A DNA stretch of 64,000 nt from Haloglomus halophilum. Lineage in GTDB: Archaea; Halobacteriota; Halobacteria; Halobacteriales; Haloarculaceae. The stretch lies in contig NZ_CP101166.1 of the NCBI RefSeq assembly GCF_024298885.1, positions 3,657,149-3,721,148 on the forward strand, written 5' to 3'. Of the stretch, positions 15,447 to 24,900 are shown piece by piece (position 1 is the stretch's first letter; the number at the start of each line of letters is the position of its first letter). The position numbers and the translations under genes were made by a program. The notes beneath the pieces were generated by a model, which was not told the DNA's origin, searched no databases, and saw only the letters and a program-made list of their open reading frames with translations.

Positions 15447-16699
15447 GCGATTCACAGCGGACCCCCACCCAGGCCCCGACCGAGAGCCCGGAGCTCCCGG
15501 ACCAGCTGGACGACGAGGCGGTCCTCCTGGTGGGCCACGGCTCCCGGCGCGAGAAGTCCAACGAGCAGGTCCGGGAGCTGGCGGTCATGCTGGAGGAGCG
15601 GCTCGGCCTGCCCGTGGACGCGGGCTTCCTGGAACTCGCCGAGCCGTCCATCCCGGAGGCGCTGGGCGGGCTCACGCCGAGCGTCTCCCGCGTGACGGTG
15701 GTCCAGCTGTCGCTGTTCGCCGCGAGCCACGTCAAGAACGACGTGCCCCTCGCGGTGGAGCGCGCCCGCGCGGACCACCCCGAGGCGACGTTCCACGTCG
15801 GCGGCCATCTCGGCGTCCACCCCGCGCTGGTCGACCTGCTTGACGACCGGGCGGCCGCCGTCGAGGCGGAACTCGGCGTCGACCGCGCCGAGGACGACGT
15901 GGCGGTCGCGCTCTGCGCGCGTGGCTCCTCGGACCCGGATGCCAACGCCGACGTACACAAGCTGGCGCGGCTGCTCCACGAGGGCCGCGACTTCGCCCGC
16001 GTCGCCCCGACCTTCATCGGCGTCACGGAGCCGACGCTGGACGAGACGCTCCATCGGATGGCGAAATCGCGCCCCGATGCCGTCCTCGTGCTCCCGTACA
16101 TGCTCGGCGACGGGATCCTGACTGGCCGCATCCGCGACGGCGCCGACGAGTTCGACGCCGACTACCCGTACGTCGAGGCGGCGGCCGGCGACCCGCTCGG
16201 CACGGACAGCCGGCTGCTCGACGTGCTGGGCGACCGCTGGCAGGCCGCCCGCACGGACAGCGTCGAGATGTCCTGCGATACGTGCAAGTACAAGGTCGAA
16301 CTCGACGGCTACGAGGAGGACGTCGGGGGCGCGCGGGCGACGCTGCGCGCGCTCACGCATCTGGAGACCCACGCCGACCGCGAGGACATCGACGACGACC
16401 CGCACGTCCACGACCATCCCGAGAAGCACGTCGCCGTCTGTACGAACACCACCTGCGCCGCCGACGGTGCGCCCGCAGTCCTGGAGCGGCTCCGGCAGGG
16501 CGTCCGTGATTCGGACGCCTGCGACGCGCGCGTCACCCGGTCCTCCTGCCTCGGCCGCTGTGGCGACGGTCCCATCGTCGCTGTCTACCCGGACGGCGTG
16601 TGGTACGGCGATGTCGCGCCCGACGACGCCGAGCGCGTCGTCGGCGACCACCTCGACCGCGACCGTATCGTGAGCGACCTCGTCGACGGCACGCTGTAG
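15443..16699 (+). CDS. cbiX: Sirohydrochlorin cobaltochelatase CbiX with C-terminal Fe-S domain
   Basis: 418 residues. Residues about 25-270 are two CbiX-type chelatase halves: VLLVGHGSRREKSNEQV with the catalytic His and VALCARGSSDPDANADV, plus GGHLGVHP. They insert Co2+ into sirohydrochlorin at the start of the anaerobic pathway. A CDTCKYKVEL motif and a His-rich linker (HVHDHPEKH) follow. The C terminus is a thioredoxin-like [2Fe-2S] ferredoxin domain with C-x4-C (CTNTTC) and C-x3-C (CLGRC). The Fe-S and His parts are characteristic of long CbiX forms; the His run may bind cobalt. ATG 15443 is set by the ATGA overlap with a mini-ORF. A second, shorter CbiX-like gene lies at 27382. Confidence 0.93.
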   Translation: MSDSQRTPTQAPTESPELPDQLDDEAVLLVGHGSRREKSNEQVRELAVMLEERLGLPVDAGFLELAEPSIPEALGGLTPSVSRVTVVQLSLFAASHVKNDVPLAVERARADHPEATFHVGGHLGVHPALVDLLDDRAAAVEAELGVDRAEDDVAVALCARGSSDPDANADVHKLARLLHEGRDFARVAPTFIGVTEPTLDETLHRMAKSRPDAVLVLPYMLGDGILTGRIRDGADEFDADYPYVEAAAGDPLGTDSRLLDVLGDRWQAARTDSVEMSCDTCKYKVELDGYEEDVGGARATLRALTHLETHADREDIDDDPHVHDHPEKHVAVCTNTTCAADGAPAVLERLRQGVRDSDACDARVTRSSCLGRCGDGPIVAVYPDGVWYGDVAPDDAERVVGDHLDRDRIVSDLVDGTL

Positions 16700-16751
16700 C
16701 ATCGCCAACTGACCGACACCCGACGACAACTCATCCACACCACCCATACAC

Positions 16752-17129
16752 ATGACCTGTCACGAACTCGAAGCCCTGCGACTCGGACTGATGAACGTCC
16801 TCGGCACGACCGACCGGAGCGCCCGCGAACACGCCGAGAAGGAACTGGAGGGGCACCTGGAGGGCCCCATCGGCGCGCTCGCCGAGGCGGACGACCTCGC
16901 GGCCATCGAGCGCCACCTCGACGCCGCGCTGGTCGACCTAGAGGAGGAGGTGGCTGCGGCGGACGAGTCGACCGACCGGTACGACTACCTCCGCGGCCGG
17001 CTCGTGGCGGTGCGGGACGCCGAGCGCGCCGTGCGCCGGCTCACGAACCAGGGCGAGTCCGTCCTCGACGGACTGGACGACGCCCACCACCTGCTCCACG
17101 AGGCGTTCCCCGTCGATGACGACGACTGA
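16752..17129 (+). CDS. DUF3209 family protein of the cobalamin locus
   Basis: 125 residues, almost entirely helical, starting MTCHELEALRLGLMNVLG. I recognise this as the DUF3209 family, seen in haloarchaeal cobalamin clusters; no activity is known. The HELEALR and HHLLHEAF segments at the two ends hold His and Glu residues that could bind metal. It is 52 bp after cbiX, and its end overlaps the beta-propeller gene by 14 bp. It is a candidate for one of the corrin steps with no recognised gene in the window. Confidence 0.75.
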   Translation: MTCHELEALRLGLMNVLGTTDRSAREHAEKELEGHLEGPIGALAEADDLAAIERHLDAALVDLEEEVAAADESTDRYDYLRGRLVAVRDAERAVRRLTNQGESVLDGLDDAHHLLHEAFPVDDDD

Positions 17130-18486
17130 GCCCCGGCGCGAGTCGGGGGCCGACGTGCTCGCCGAGACCGGAGCGGTGTCGCTCGGCGACGTGGATCCGG
17201 CCCGGTCGCGCCACGCCGGCCGGCGGTCGGCCGTCGCGCTGGTCGAGGCGCCCGACGCCGAGACCTCCCTGGCCGTCGCCGGCCTCGCGGACGGCTCGCT
17301 CGTCGCGGTGGCACCCGACGGAACCGAACGCTGGCGGCACGCACCCGAGGACGCGGGCAGCGTCGTCACCCTCGTCCCGTTCGCCGACGGCGTGCTCGTC
17401 GGCGAGCGCGGTACCGCCGGGACCGTCCGCTACCACGACGGCGCGACCGGCGAGCGCCGCTGGCGCCACGAGAGCGCGACGGACGTGGGCGACCCGCAGC
17501 GTGACTCGCGGTTCTACCTCCCGTTCGTCGCGAGCGCGGCCACCGCGCGCGTCGACAGCGAGTCCCGGGCGTACGTCGCCGTGCGGCGGTACGAACGCTC
17601 GGGCGACGACGACCAGCCGCGCCACTTCGAGAGCGTCGTCTACGCGTTCACGCCCGACGGCGAAGTCGCGTGGCGGTACCGCGCCGACGCCTCACCCATC
17701 GCCGTCGACGCCCGGGACGGGCGCGTCGCGGTCGCGTACAACCGCTGTCCCGACCCGGACGCGCACGACGACGGGCTCGTCGTGCTCGACGCCGGCGACG
17801 GGGGCGAGCGGTGGCGCTGGGACCCCGGCACCGCGATGGCCGAGCCACCCGGACAGCGCCGCGTCGGCGACGTATCACTGACGCCCGACGGACCCGTGGT
17901 GGCGAGCCACGCCGACTACCGTGGGTACGCACTCGACCGGCGCGGGGACGTGCGCTGGCAGCTCGACCTCGCGCGGCCGGTCGAGCGTGCCACCGAGGAG
18001 GGCACGGACACCGTCTACGCCTACCCCAACCACGTCCACGCGACCGACTCCGGGGATGAGTCGAGCAGCGCGAGGCGAGGCTCGTCGGACGCGTCCGACG
18101 GTGCGCTGTTTGTCACGGGCAACACCTATCCCGAGGCGGGCCGCGAGACCGAGGCTCGACATCCGCGCGAGCACACGGCTGTCGGCGTCCGCGACGGCGT
18201 GGAGGAGTGGTCGGACCCGGTCGGGGGCTTCGCCACCGGCCTCGGCGCCGCTGAATCGTGCGTAGCGGTCCCGTCGGCCCAGCATTTCCGTGACCGGGAC
18301 GCCGCGACCCACGCGGTCCGGACCTTCGACCTCGCCGACGGGCCGACCGCCGCGGTCGAGACCGACGGCATCGTCACCTGCGCGGCCGTCGCGAACGACG
18401 GCGTTGCGGCGGTGGAGGAGCCCGTCATCTACCACGACGAGGGCGTCGAGCACGGTGCGTACCGGCTGTGGCTGTTCGAGCGGTAA
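17116..18486 (+). CDS. PQQ-type beta-propeller protein of the cobalamin operon
   Basis: 456 residues with WD/PQQ-like blades: DGTERWRHAPEDAGS, GERRWRHES, DGEVAWRYRA, GGERWRWDPGT, RGDVRWQLDLARP and GVEEWSDPVG. No signal peptide is seen. A Ser/Asp-rich insert (SGDESSSARRGSSDASDG) interrupts one blade. The gene is the last of the main corrin operon and shares 14 bp with DUF3209, so the two are probably made together. It is distinct from the propeller at 3159. Its role may be as a scaffold; the function is unknown. Confidence 0.78.
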   Translation: MTTTEPRRESGADVLAETGAVSLGDVDPARSRHAGRRSAVALVEAPDAETSLAVAGLADGSLVAVAPDGTERWRHAPEDAGSVVTLVPFADGVLVGERGTAGTVRYHDGATGERRWRHESATDVGDPQRDSRFYLPFVASAATARVDSESRAYVAVRRYERSGDDDQPRHFESVVYAFTPDGEVAWRYRADASPIAVDARDGRVAVAYNRCPDPDAHDDGLVVLDAGDGGERWRWDPGTAMAEPPGQRRVGDVSLTPDGPVVASHADYRGYALDRRGDVRWQLDLARPVERATEEGTDTVYAYPNHVHATDSGDESSSARRGSSDASDGALFVTGNTYPEAGRETEARHPREHTAVGVRDGVEEWSDPVGGFATGLGAAESCVAVPSAQHFRDRDAATHAVRTFDLADGPTAAVETDGIVTCAAVANDGVAAVEEPVIYHDEGVEHGAYRLWLFER

Positions 18487-18570
18487 TCGAGAATCTGCCT
18501 GACTACCGTCTTATCCGAGAGGTATTCGGAGAATATCTGCTGTCCGTCTATTGTTAGTCGGATTCAACAG

Positions 18571-19338
18571 TTAGTCTCCGGGGGCGACTGCGGGGCTATC
18601 GGCCGTGACCGTCGCGTCACGGTCGAGTCCGCGCCGGTGGAACCGTGCGAACGCCGTCGTCAGGACGAGCCACAGGCCGACCTGGCCCGCGAGCACGACA
18701 CCGCGGTAGGCCGCGACCAGCGGTTCCCCCGCGGCCGCGGTGGGGCCGACGACCGGGAGCACGAGCAGCGCGGCGAGCGGGCCCGCCGCGACGAGCGCGG
18801 CGACCCGGCGGTCGCGGCCGGCACCGGTCAGCCGGTCGTACAGTGCCCCGCTCGCGAGGCAGGCTGCGGCCCCGGCGACGAGCGCGCCGCCGTACCAGAG
18901 GCCGCGCACGTCGAGCGCCGCGCCCTCGACGCCCGGGGGCTGGGGCGGCACCGCGAGCCAGGGCGCCCCCGAGACGGTGAGCAGCCCGGCGGCGCCAAGC
19001 AGGTAGACGCGGGCATCGCCCGCGCCGGGGACGGCCGGTTCCAGCAGGTAGAACGCGACGCCGAAGCCCACCCCCAGGAGGACGCCCCAACCGAGGCCGC
19101 CCAGCAGGTTCGTCAGCGTCGACAGCGCCCCCGTCGGGACGGAGAGCGGGCCCAGGTCGACGTGATCGTGTGCCGTCGCGTGTTCGTGGGCGGCGTCGCC
19201 GGCGTGCTCGCCGTGGTGGCCCGCGCGCTCCTCCGCGACGGCGACCAGCGGCGACGCCACCAGCACGACGAACAGCCCGAACGCGAGGCCCGCGACCGCG
19301 CCGGCCTTCAGCCCGCGGAGCGCGTAGGCCGCGAGCAT
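18571..19338 (-). CDS. cbtA: Cobalt transporter subunit CbtA
   Basis: 255 residues with about five to six hydrophobic segments, beginning MLAAYALRGLKAGAVAGLAFG. After the first membrane helix there is a His-rich loop (AGHHGEHAGDAAHEHATAHDHVD), as expected of CbtA, which is thought to take up Co2+. It starts in a TGATG overlap with cbtB. The upstream in-frame extension to 19620 is arginine-rich shadow sequence and was not used. It converges with the beta-propeller gene. Confidence 0.9.
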   Translation of the reverse strand: MLAAYALRGLKAGAVAGLAFGLFVVLVASPLVAVAEERAGHHGEHAGDAAHEHATAHDHVDLGPLSVPTGALSTLTNLLGGLGWGVLLGVGFGVAFYLLEPAVPGAGDARVYLLGAAGLLTVSGAPWLAVPPQPPGVEGAALDVRGLWYGGALVAGAAACLASGALYDRLTGAGRDRRVAALVAAGPLAALLVLPVVGPTAAAGEPLVAAYRGVVLAGQVGLWLVLTTAFARFHRRGLDRDATVTADSPAVAPGD

Positions 19339-19544
19339 CAGTGACAGATGATGCCGGCGGCGTGGCGCGCGTCGTGGAGCGACTCGTGGACCGCGGGCTC
19401 GCCCGCGAACACGAGCAGGAACAGGAGGCCGGCGACCAGCGCGGTCCCGACCGCGACCTGCGTGGCGGTCAGCGACGTGCGTGCGGCGGTGAAACGGTCC
19501 TGGACGGTCGAGGCCCGCGAGGCGGGCGGTGATGACTGCGACAT
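19338..19544 (-). CDS. cbtB: Cobalt transporter subunit CbtB
   Basis: 68 residues: one membrane helix (VAVGTALVAGLLFLLVF) followed by a short His-containing tail, HESLHDARHAAGIICH. This single-helix architecture with a metal-binding C terminus defines CbtB, which works with CbtA in B12-linked cobalt uptake. The promoter contains the shared palindrome at 19557-19570, only 12 bp before the ATG, and an AT-rich TATA-like element (rightmost part near 19580-19590). Confidence 0.92.
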   Translation of the reverse strand: MSQSSPPASRASTVQDRFTAARTSLTATQVAVGTALVAGLLFLLVFAGEPAVHESLHDARHAAGIICH

Positions 19545-19556
19545 CGGAAACTCGAC

Positions 19557-19570
19557 TTGTCAAAAGACAA
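19557..19570. promoter_or_regulatory. Candidate cobalamin-locus operator upstream of cbtB
   Basis: TTGTCAAAAGACAA, the most symmetrical copy: extended by one base it reads CTTGTC-AAAA-GACAAG. It sits 12 bp upstream of the cbtB start codon and just downstream of the TATA-like stretch TTTTACAAT on the minus strand. From there a bound protein would block transcription. Confidence 0.62.
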
Positions 19571-19616
19571 GCTAGATTGTAAAACTTTCGAGCGAACCAC
19601 AGTGTGGTTGCGCCGT

Positions 19617-21869
19617 TCAAGTGTCGGTGTCGCGTGCGCTCCGGGCGGCCGCATCCGCGCGCTCGGCCGAGAGCGCATCGAGGCCGACGACGGTCGCGTC
19701 CGTCGTCCCGGCGACCGTGCCGACCAGGCCGCGGCCCTCGCCGGCGTCCACCACCAGCACGTCGTCGGCCACCTCGGCGAGCCCCTGCGCCGCGTCCCGG
19801 GTCGCCGCCGTCGGGCTCTCCCCGTCAGCGACGTTCGCGCGGCCGTCCGTCACCAGCACGGCCACGCTCGCGTCCGGATCGGCCCGCGCCAGCACCTCGC
19901 TCGCGGTCCGCAGCCCGGCCGGCAGCGGCGTCCTGTCGGCCGTCGGCAGCTCCTTCAGGTGGCGCGCCGCCCGGCTCGTACTGTCCGTCGGGGGCAACAC
20001 TACGTCCGCGCCGTCGCCGGCGAAGGCCACCAGCCCTACCTCGTCCCGGGCCTGGTAGGATTCGCGGAGCAGCTCCAGCAGCGTCCCCTTCGCGGCGCGC
20101 ATCGCCGGCCGCATCGACGCGCTCGCGTCGACCACGAACAGGACGAGCGTGGTCGCGTCGCCCGCCCGGACCGAGGCCCGGAGGTCACGCGGGGCGACCC
20201 GGTCCCGGCCGTTCGCGGCTGCCGTCCGGACCGACGCCGCCGCATCGACCTGGTCGTCCGGGTCCGCTCGTCGCGTCCGGACCCGGGGGCCCGACTCGTC
20301 CCCGCGGACTGTCGCCGACCCGCCGCCCGCCCCCTCGGCCCCCTCGGCCCCCTCGGGACCGTCCGGCGTCGGGAGGTCGGGCGCCCGCGCCTCCCCCGCC
20401 TCGGCACGCGCCTGCCCGGGAAGCAGCGGCGTCGGGGGCGCGGCCTCGTCGGCGTCGTCGTTCGGTTCGCCGTCGTCTGTTCCCCCGGGCTTCCTGCCGT
20501 CGGCCGTCCGCCCCCCGTCGGCGGGTGCCGGGCTCGGCCCCTCCGCGGGCGTCTCACTGTCCTCTCCGTCCGCATCGTCGGGGGTCGGGCTGTCCATCTC
20601 GTCGCCTTCGGGACCGTCGTCCGGCCCCGACTCCGGCCCGCCGTCACCGTGCTCGCCGTCGGCGCCGCCTCCAGCATCGTCGGCAGCCTCGCCGGTGCCG
20701 CCGTCGCCAGTTTCGTCGCCCTCGTTCGATTCCTCCGACTGGCTCTCGTCCGGTTCGTTCTCCCCCTCGCCGCCGTCATCGGCGTCGTCGAACCGCTCGT
20801 CCAGCAGGTCGTCCGGGTCGGGAGCGTCCTCGAACGGCCGGGACTGTAGTCGATGTGGCAGCGCCAGCTCGGCGGCCCGCCGCACGTCCGGTTCGAGGAC
20901 GCGCGGTCGGTCATCCAGCGCGGCGAAGGCGAGCGCCGCGCGCGCCGTCGCGATGTCCGCACGGTGCCCGTCGACACCCGCGTCACGGCAGAGTTCGGCC
21001 ACCTCCGCGGCGAACTCGTCGGGAAGGTGGGCGTCGCCCGCCGCCAGCCGCTCGCGGGCACCCCGGAGCTGGGCGGCGTGGTCGGTCTCGTCGGCTGCCG
21101 TCTCGTCCTCCAGCGGGTCCTCGCCCCGGTCCCGGGCCAGCGCGCCCCGGAGCACCCGGACACGGTCCTCGGTGTCTTCGAGCCCGGCGACGGTCGCCTG
21201 GAGGTCGAACCGGTCGCGGAACTGCGGGCGCAGGTCCCCCTCCTCCGGGTTCATCGTCCCGACGAGCGTGAACGAGGCCGGGTGCTGGACGGAGACGCCG
21301 TCGCGCTCGACGCGATTGACACCGCTTGCCGCCGCGTCCAGCAGCGCGTCCACGAGGTGGTCGCCGAGCAGGTTCACCTCGTCCACGTACAGCACGCCGC
21401 GGTTCGCCCGGGCGAGCAATCCGGGGTCGAACGTCGCCTCGCCGGCCAGCGCGTCCGCGACCGAGAGCGTCCCGACCAGGCGGTCACGGGTCGCGCCGAG
21501 GGGGAGCGTCACCAGCGGCGTCGGTCGCGTCTCGACGGGCGGGTCCGCCCGCTCCCGACAGTCAGGACACTGCGGCGGCGCGGCCGCCGCCCCAGGTCCC
21601 TCGTCGCCCGGGTTCGGATGGCAGCCGAACGGGCAGTCCGCGACGACCCGCTGGTCGGGCAGCAGGTCGGCCAGTGCCCGCACGGCGGTCGACTTGGCGG
21701 TCCCTTTCTCTCCGCGGATCAGCAGCCCGGAGAGCGCGTCGCTGGCGCCGACCGCGAGTAAAGCCCGCTTGAGTTCCTCCTGCCCGACGACCTCGTCGAA
21801 TGCCGGGCCATCACGCCCCTCGGGTGGTCCAGGCCCCGACAGGCTTTTGGTACGCGCGAATTCAACCAT
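19617..21869 (-). CDS. chlID: ChlI/ChlD-type chelatase subunit fused to a VWA domain
   Basis: 750 residues. The N-terminal AAA+ ATPase has Walker A GEKGTAKST (53-61) and Walker B LYVDEVN (about 160), with an insert carrying four cysteines (DCPFGCHP, QCPDCRE) that could bind zinc. A 150-residue linker of Asp, Glu, Gly and Pro follows. The C-terminal von Willebrand A domain has the MIDAS motif DASASM. This is the motor of magnesium- or cobalt-chelatases, equivalent to CobS plus CobT; beside cobN it most likely drives cobalt insertion. ATG 21869 (MVEFARTK) is used. The gene is divergent from cobN with 34 bp between start codons, and the shared operator lies in that gap. Confidence 0.9.
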   Translation of the reverse strand: MVEFARTKSLSGPGPPEGRDGPAFDEVVGQEELKRALLAVGASDALSGLLIRGEKGTAKSTAVRALADLLPDQRVVADCPFGCHPNPGDEGPGAAAAPPQCPDCRERADPPVETRPTPLVTLPLGATRDRLVGTLSVADALAGEATFDPGLLARANRGVLYVDEVNLLGDHLVDALLDAAASGVNRVERDGVSVQHPASFTLVGTMNPEEGDLRPQFRDRFDLQATVAGLEDTEDRVRVLRGALARDRGEDPLEDETAADETDHAAQLRGARERLAAGDAHLPDEFAAEVAELCRDAGVDGHRADIATARAALAFAALDDRPRVLEPDVRRAAELALPHRLQSRPFEDAPDPDDLLDERFDDADDGGEGENEPDESQSEESNEGDETGDGGTGEAADDAGGGADGEHGDGGPESGPDDGPEGDEMDSPTPDDADGEDSETPAEGPSPAPADGGRTADGRKPGGTDDGEPNDDADEAAPPTPLLPGQARAEAGEARAPDLPTPDGPEGAEGAEGAGGGSATVRGDESGPRVRTRRADPDDQVDAAASVRTAAANGRDRVAPRDLRASVRAGDATTLVLFVVDASASMRPAMRAAKGTLLELLRESYQARDEVGLVAFAGDGADVVLPPTDSTSRAARHLKELPTADRTPLPAGLRTASEVLARADPDASVAVLVTDGRANVADGESPTAATRDAAQGLAEVADDVLVVDAGEGRGLVGTVAGTTDATVVGLDALSAERADAAARSARDTDT

Positions 21870-21871
21870 GC

Positions 21872-21885
21872 TTGTCCGATTGCAA
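21872..21885. promoter_or_regulatory. Candidate operator between chlID and cobN
   Basis: TTGTCCGATTGCAA lies in the 34-bp gap between the divergent start codons of chlID (2 bp away) and cobN (18 bp away). TATA-like TTAAAC (near 21891-21896, minus strand) lies upstream of it with respect to chlID. One site could therefore control both units. Confidence 0.58.
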
Positions 21886-21903
21886 CGGAGGTTTAACAAG
21901 ATT

Positions 21904-24900
21904 ATGCCTACCATCGGCCTGTACACGGCGACGGAGAACGAACTGGGGGCGGTCGGCCGGGCCGCCAGCGAGGTGGATGCGGACCTCGTGGTGCGCTCGG
22001 AGAGCGACCTCGACGGCCCGGAGGACGCCGACGCGTTCGTCGACGAACTGACCGACGCGACCGCGGTGGTGCTGTGGCTCCACGGCGCCGAGGACTCGAT
22101 GCCCGGCTACGGGCACGCCGTCGAGCGGCTGCGCGAGGCGGGCGTCCCGCTCGTGGTGAAGGCGACCGGTGACGCCTTCGCCATCGAGGATACGACCGTG
22201 GACGGCGACACCCGCGACCGCGTCTGCGAGTACCTCGACCGCGGCGGCACCGCGAACGTCGCCAGCTGTGTGCGCTACCTGGTGGACCAGTTCAGCGATG
22301 AGTCCCGCAAGCACGACGACCCCGTGGCGCTCCCGACGGAAGGGGTCTACCACCCGGACCACCCGGGAGCGAGCTACGAGGACCTCGCCGCGACCCTCGA
22401 CCCCGACACGCCCACCGTCGGCGTCTGGTTCTACGAGTCCCACTGGACCCACGAGAACCTGCGCTACGTCGACGCACAGGTCCGTGCAATCGAGGCCGAG
22501 GGCGCCGACGCGCTCCCCGTCTTCTGCAACCCCGCCGAGGACGACCCGGACCAGAACGATGCCGAGTGGGTCGTCGACAACTGGCTGACGGACGACGCCG
22601 GCGACCCAATCGTGGACGCGATGCTGTCCTCGTTCATGTTCTCGCTGTCGATGGACGAACGGGGCCGCAGCGCCGACGACGAGGGCAGCGGCGACGTGTT
22701 CCTCGACCGGCTCGGGGTACCCGTCATCCAGACGGTGACGACGATGCGCTCGCGGTCGCGCTACGAGTCCAGCGACACGGGCGTCATGGGCTTCGAACTC
22801 GCCCTCTCCGTGGCGCTCCCCGAGTTCGACGGCAACGTCATCACCCATCCCATCAGCGGGAAGGAGCGCACCGACGACGAGGCCGGCATCGGCACCGCGC
22901 CGAAACAGCACTTCCCCATCGAGGACCGCGTCGACCACGCGGCGAGTCTCGCGGTGAACTGGGCACGGCTTCGGCACACACCGAACGAGGACAAGCAGGT
23001 CGCCGTCGTCCTCCACAACTACCCGCCCAGCGACGACGGCATCGGGACCGCCTTCGGGCTGGACTCGCCCGCAAGCACGGTCAACCTGCTTGAGGAACTC
23101 GACCAGCGGGGGTACGACCTCGGAGCGGGCGCGGCGTCGGCTGCCGATACCCCCGCCGACGTGCTTCCCGAGAGCGGGCAAGCGCTCGTCGAGCGGCTCA
23201 CCGCACAGCTCACGCTGGACGACCGCTGGGTCGCGCCCGAGGACGTGCGTGACCTGTCGGTCGGTACGGTCGCGCCGGACACCTACGACGAGTGGTTCGC
23301 CGACATGGACGCCTCGTTCCGCGAGAACGTGCTCGAGGAATGGGGCGACCCGCCCGAGCGCCCGTTCGCCATCCCCGGCGTCGAGTTCGGCAACGTGCTC
23401 GTCACGGTCCAGCCCCCACGCGGCTTCGGGATGGACCCCTCGAAGGTGTACCACGACTCGGACCTCCAGCCGCCCCACGACTACGCCGCGTTCTACGGCT
23501 GGCTCCGTCACGAGTTCGACGCCGACGCCGTCGTCCATCTGGGGACGCACGGCTCCCTGGAGTGGCTCCCCGGGAAGACCGTCGGCCTCGACGGCGAGAG
23601 CGCCCCCGACGCGCTCGTCGGCGACCTGCCGAACGTCTACCCGTACATCGTCAACAACCCCGGCGAGGGAACGCAGGCCAAGCGCCGCTCCTACGCCGCC
23701 GTCGTGGACTACCTCACGCCGCCGATGGCCAACGCCGGGACGTACGACGAACTGGCCGAGCTGGAGGAACTGGCGAGCGAGTACCGCGAGGCCGGGACGA
23801 CCGGCGCCCGCCCGGACGAGGGGCAGGCACTCGAAGAACGCATCCGCGAGGCCGTCGCCGAGGCCGACCTCGCCGTCGAACTCGGCATCGAAGGCGACAT
23901 CGAGGAGCGGGCGGACGTTCGTGGTCCGGAAGAAGCCGGGACCACGCTCGCCGAGGGAGAGGTGTCGGGCGACGAGGTGGACGTGGACGAACTCGTCGAG
24001 CGGGTCCACGACTACCTGACGGACGTGAAGACGACCCAGATCCGGATGGGGCTCCACACGATGAGCGAGCCGCCGGCCGGCGACCGGCTCGTGGAGTACC
24101 TGGTCGCGCTGACGCGGCTGGAGAACCCCGGCGCGCCGAGCCTTCGGGACAGCGTGGCCGGCGTTCTCGGCGTCGACCCGGACCGGATGCTCGAATCGCC
24201 GGGCGCCTACGACGACGACCTCGAGATGACCTACGCCGAGGCCGCCGACGAGGTGTACGAGACGTGCTGTGCCCTCGTGGAGACGCTCGCGGCCCACGGG
24301 TTCGACCTGCCGGCCTCCGAGCGCGAGGCCGGGCCCGACGACGAGGTGAATCTCAACCTGCTCGTGGTCGACATCGACCCGCTGGGCGACGGCCGCGCGG
24401 TCTCGGGCGCCCACGACGACCTGCGCGAGGCGCTCCGGTTCATCTGCGAGGAGGCCGCGCCGCGGGTCGGCGGTGCCCGTCAGGAGGTGCCCCGGACGGC
24501 GGACGCGCTGGCCGGCGAGTACGTCCCGCCGGGCGGGAGCGGTGCGCCCACACGGGGTGGCGTCGACCTGCTCCCGACGGGGCGGAACTTCTACACGCTG
24601 GATCCGCGGAAAGTCCCCGCCAAACATGCGTACGACGCAGGCAAGGAGGTCGCCGACGGCGTGGCCGAGCGCCACCACGACGAGGAAGGCGAGTACCCCG
24701 AGGAGGTCGGTGTCGTCGCGTGGGGGACCCCGACCGTCCGCACGCGCGGCGAGACCATCGGGCAGGTGCTCGCGCTGATGGGTGTTCGGCCGGTCTGGAC
24801 CGATGCCGGGCGCGTAGACGATGTCGAGGCCATCCCGATCGAGGAACTGGGCCGGCCGCGAATCGACGTGACCACGCGCGTCTCCGGGCTGTTCCGGGAC

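Noticed and set aside
20149..21903. In-frame upstream extension of cobN
   Set aside because: Ser/Arg-rich antisense of chlID; CobN starts at MPTIGLYTATENEL.
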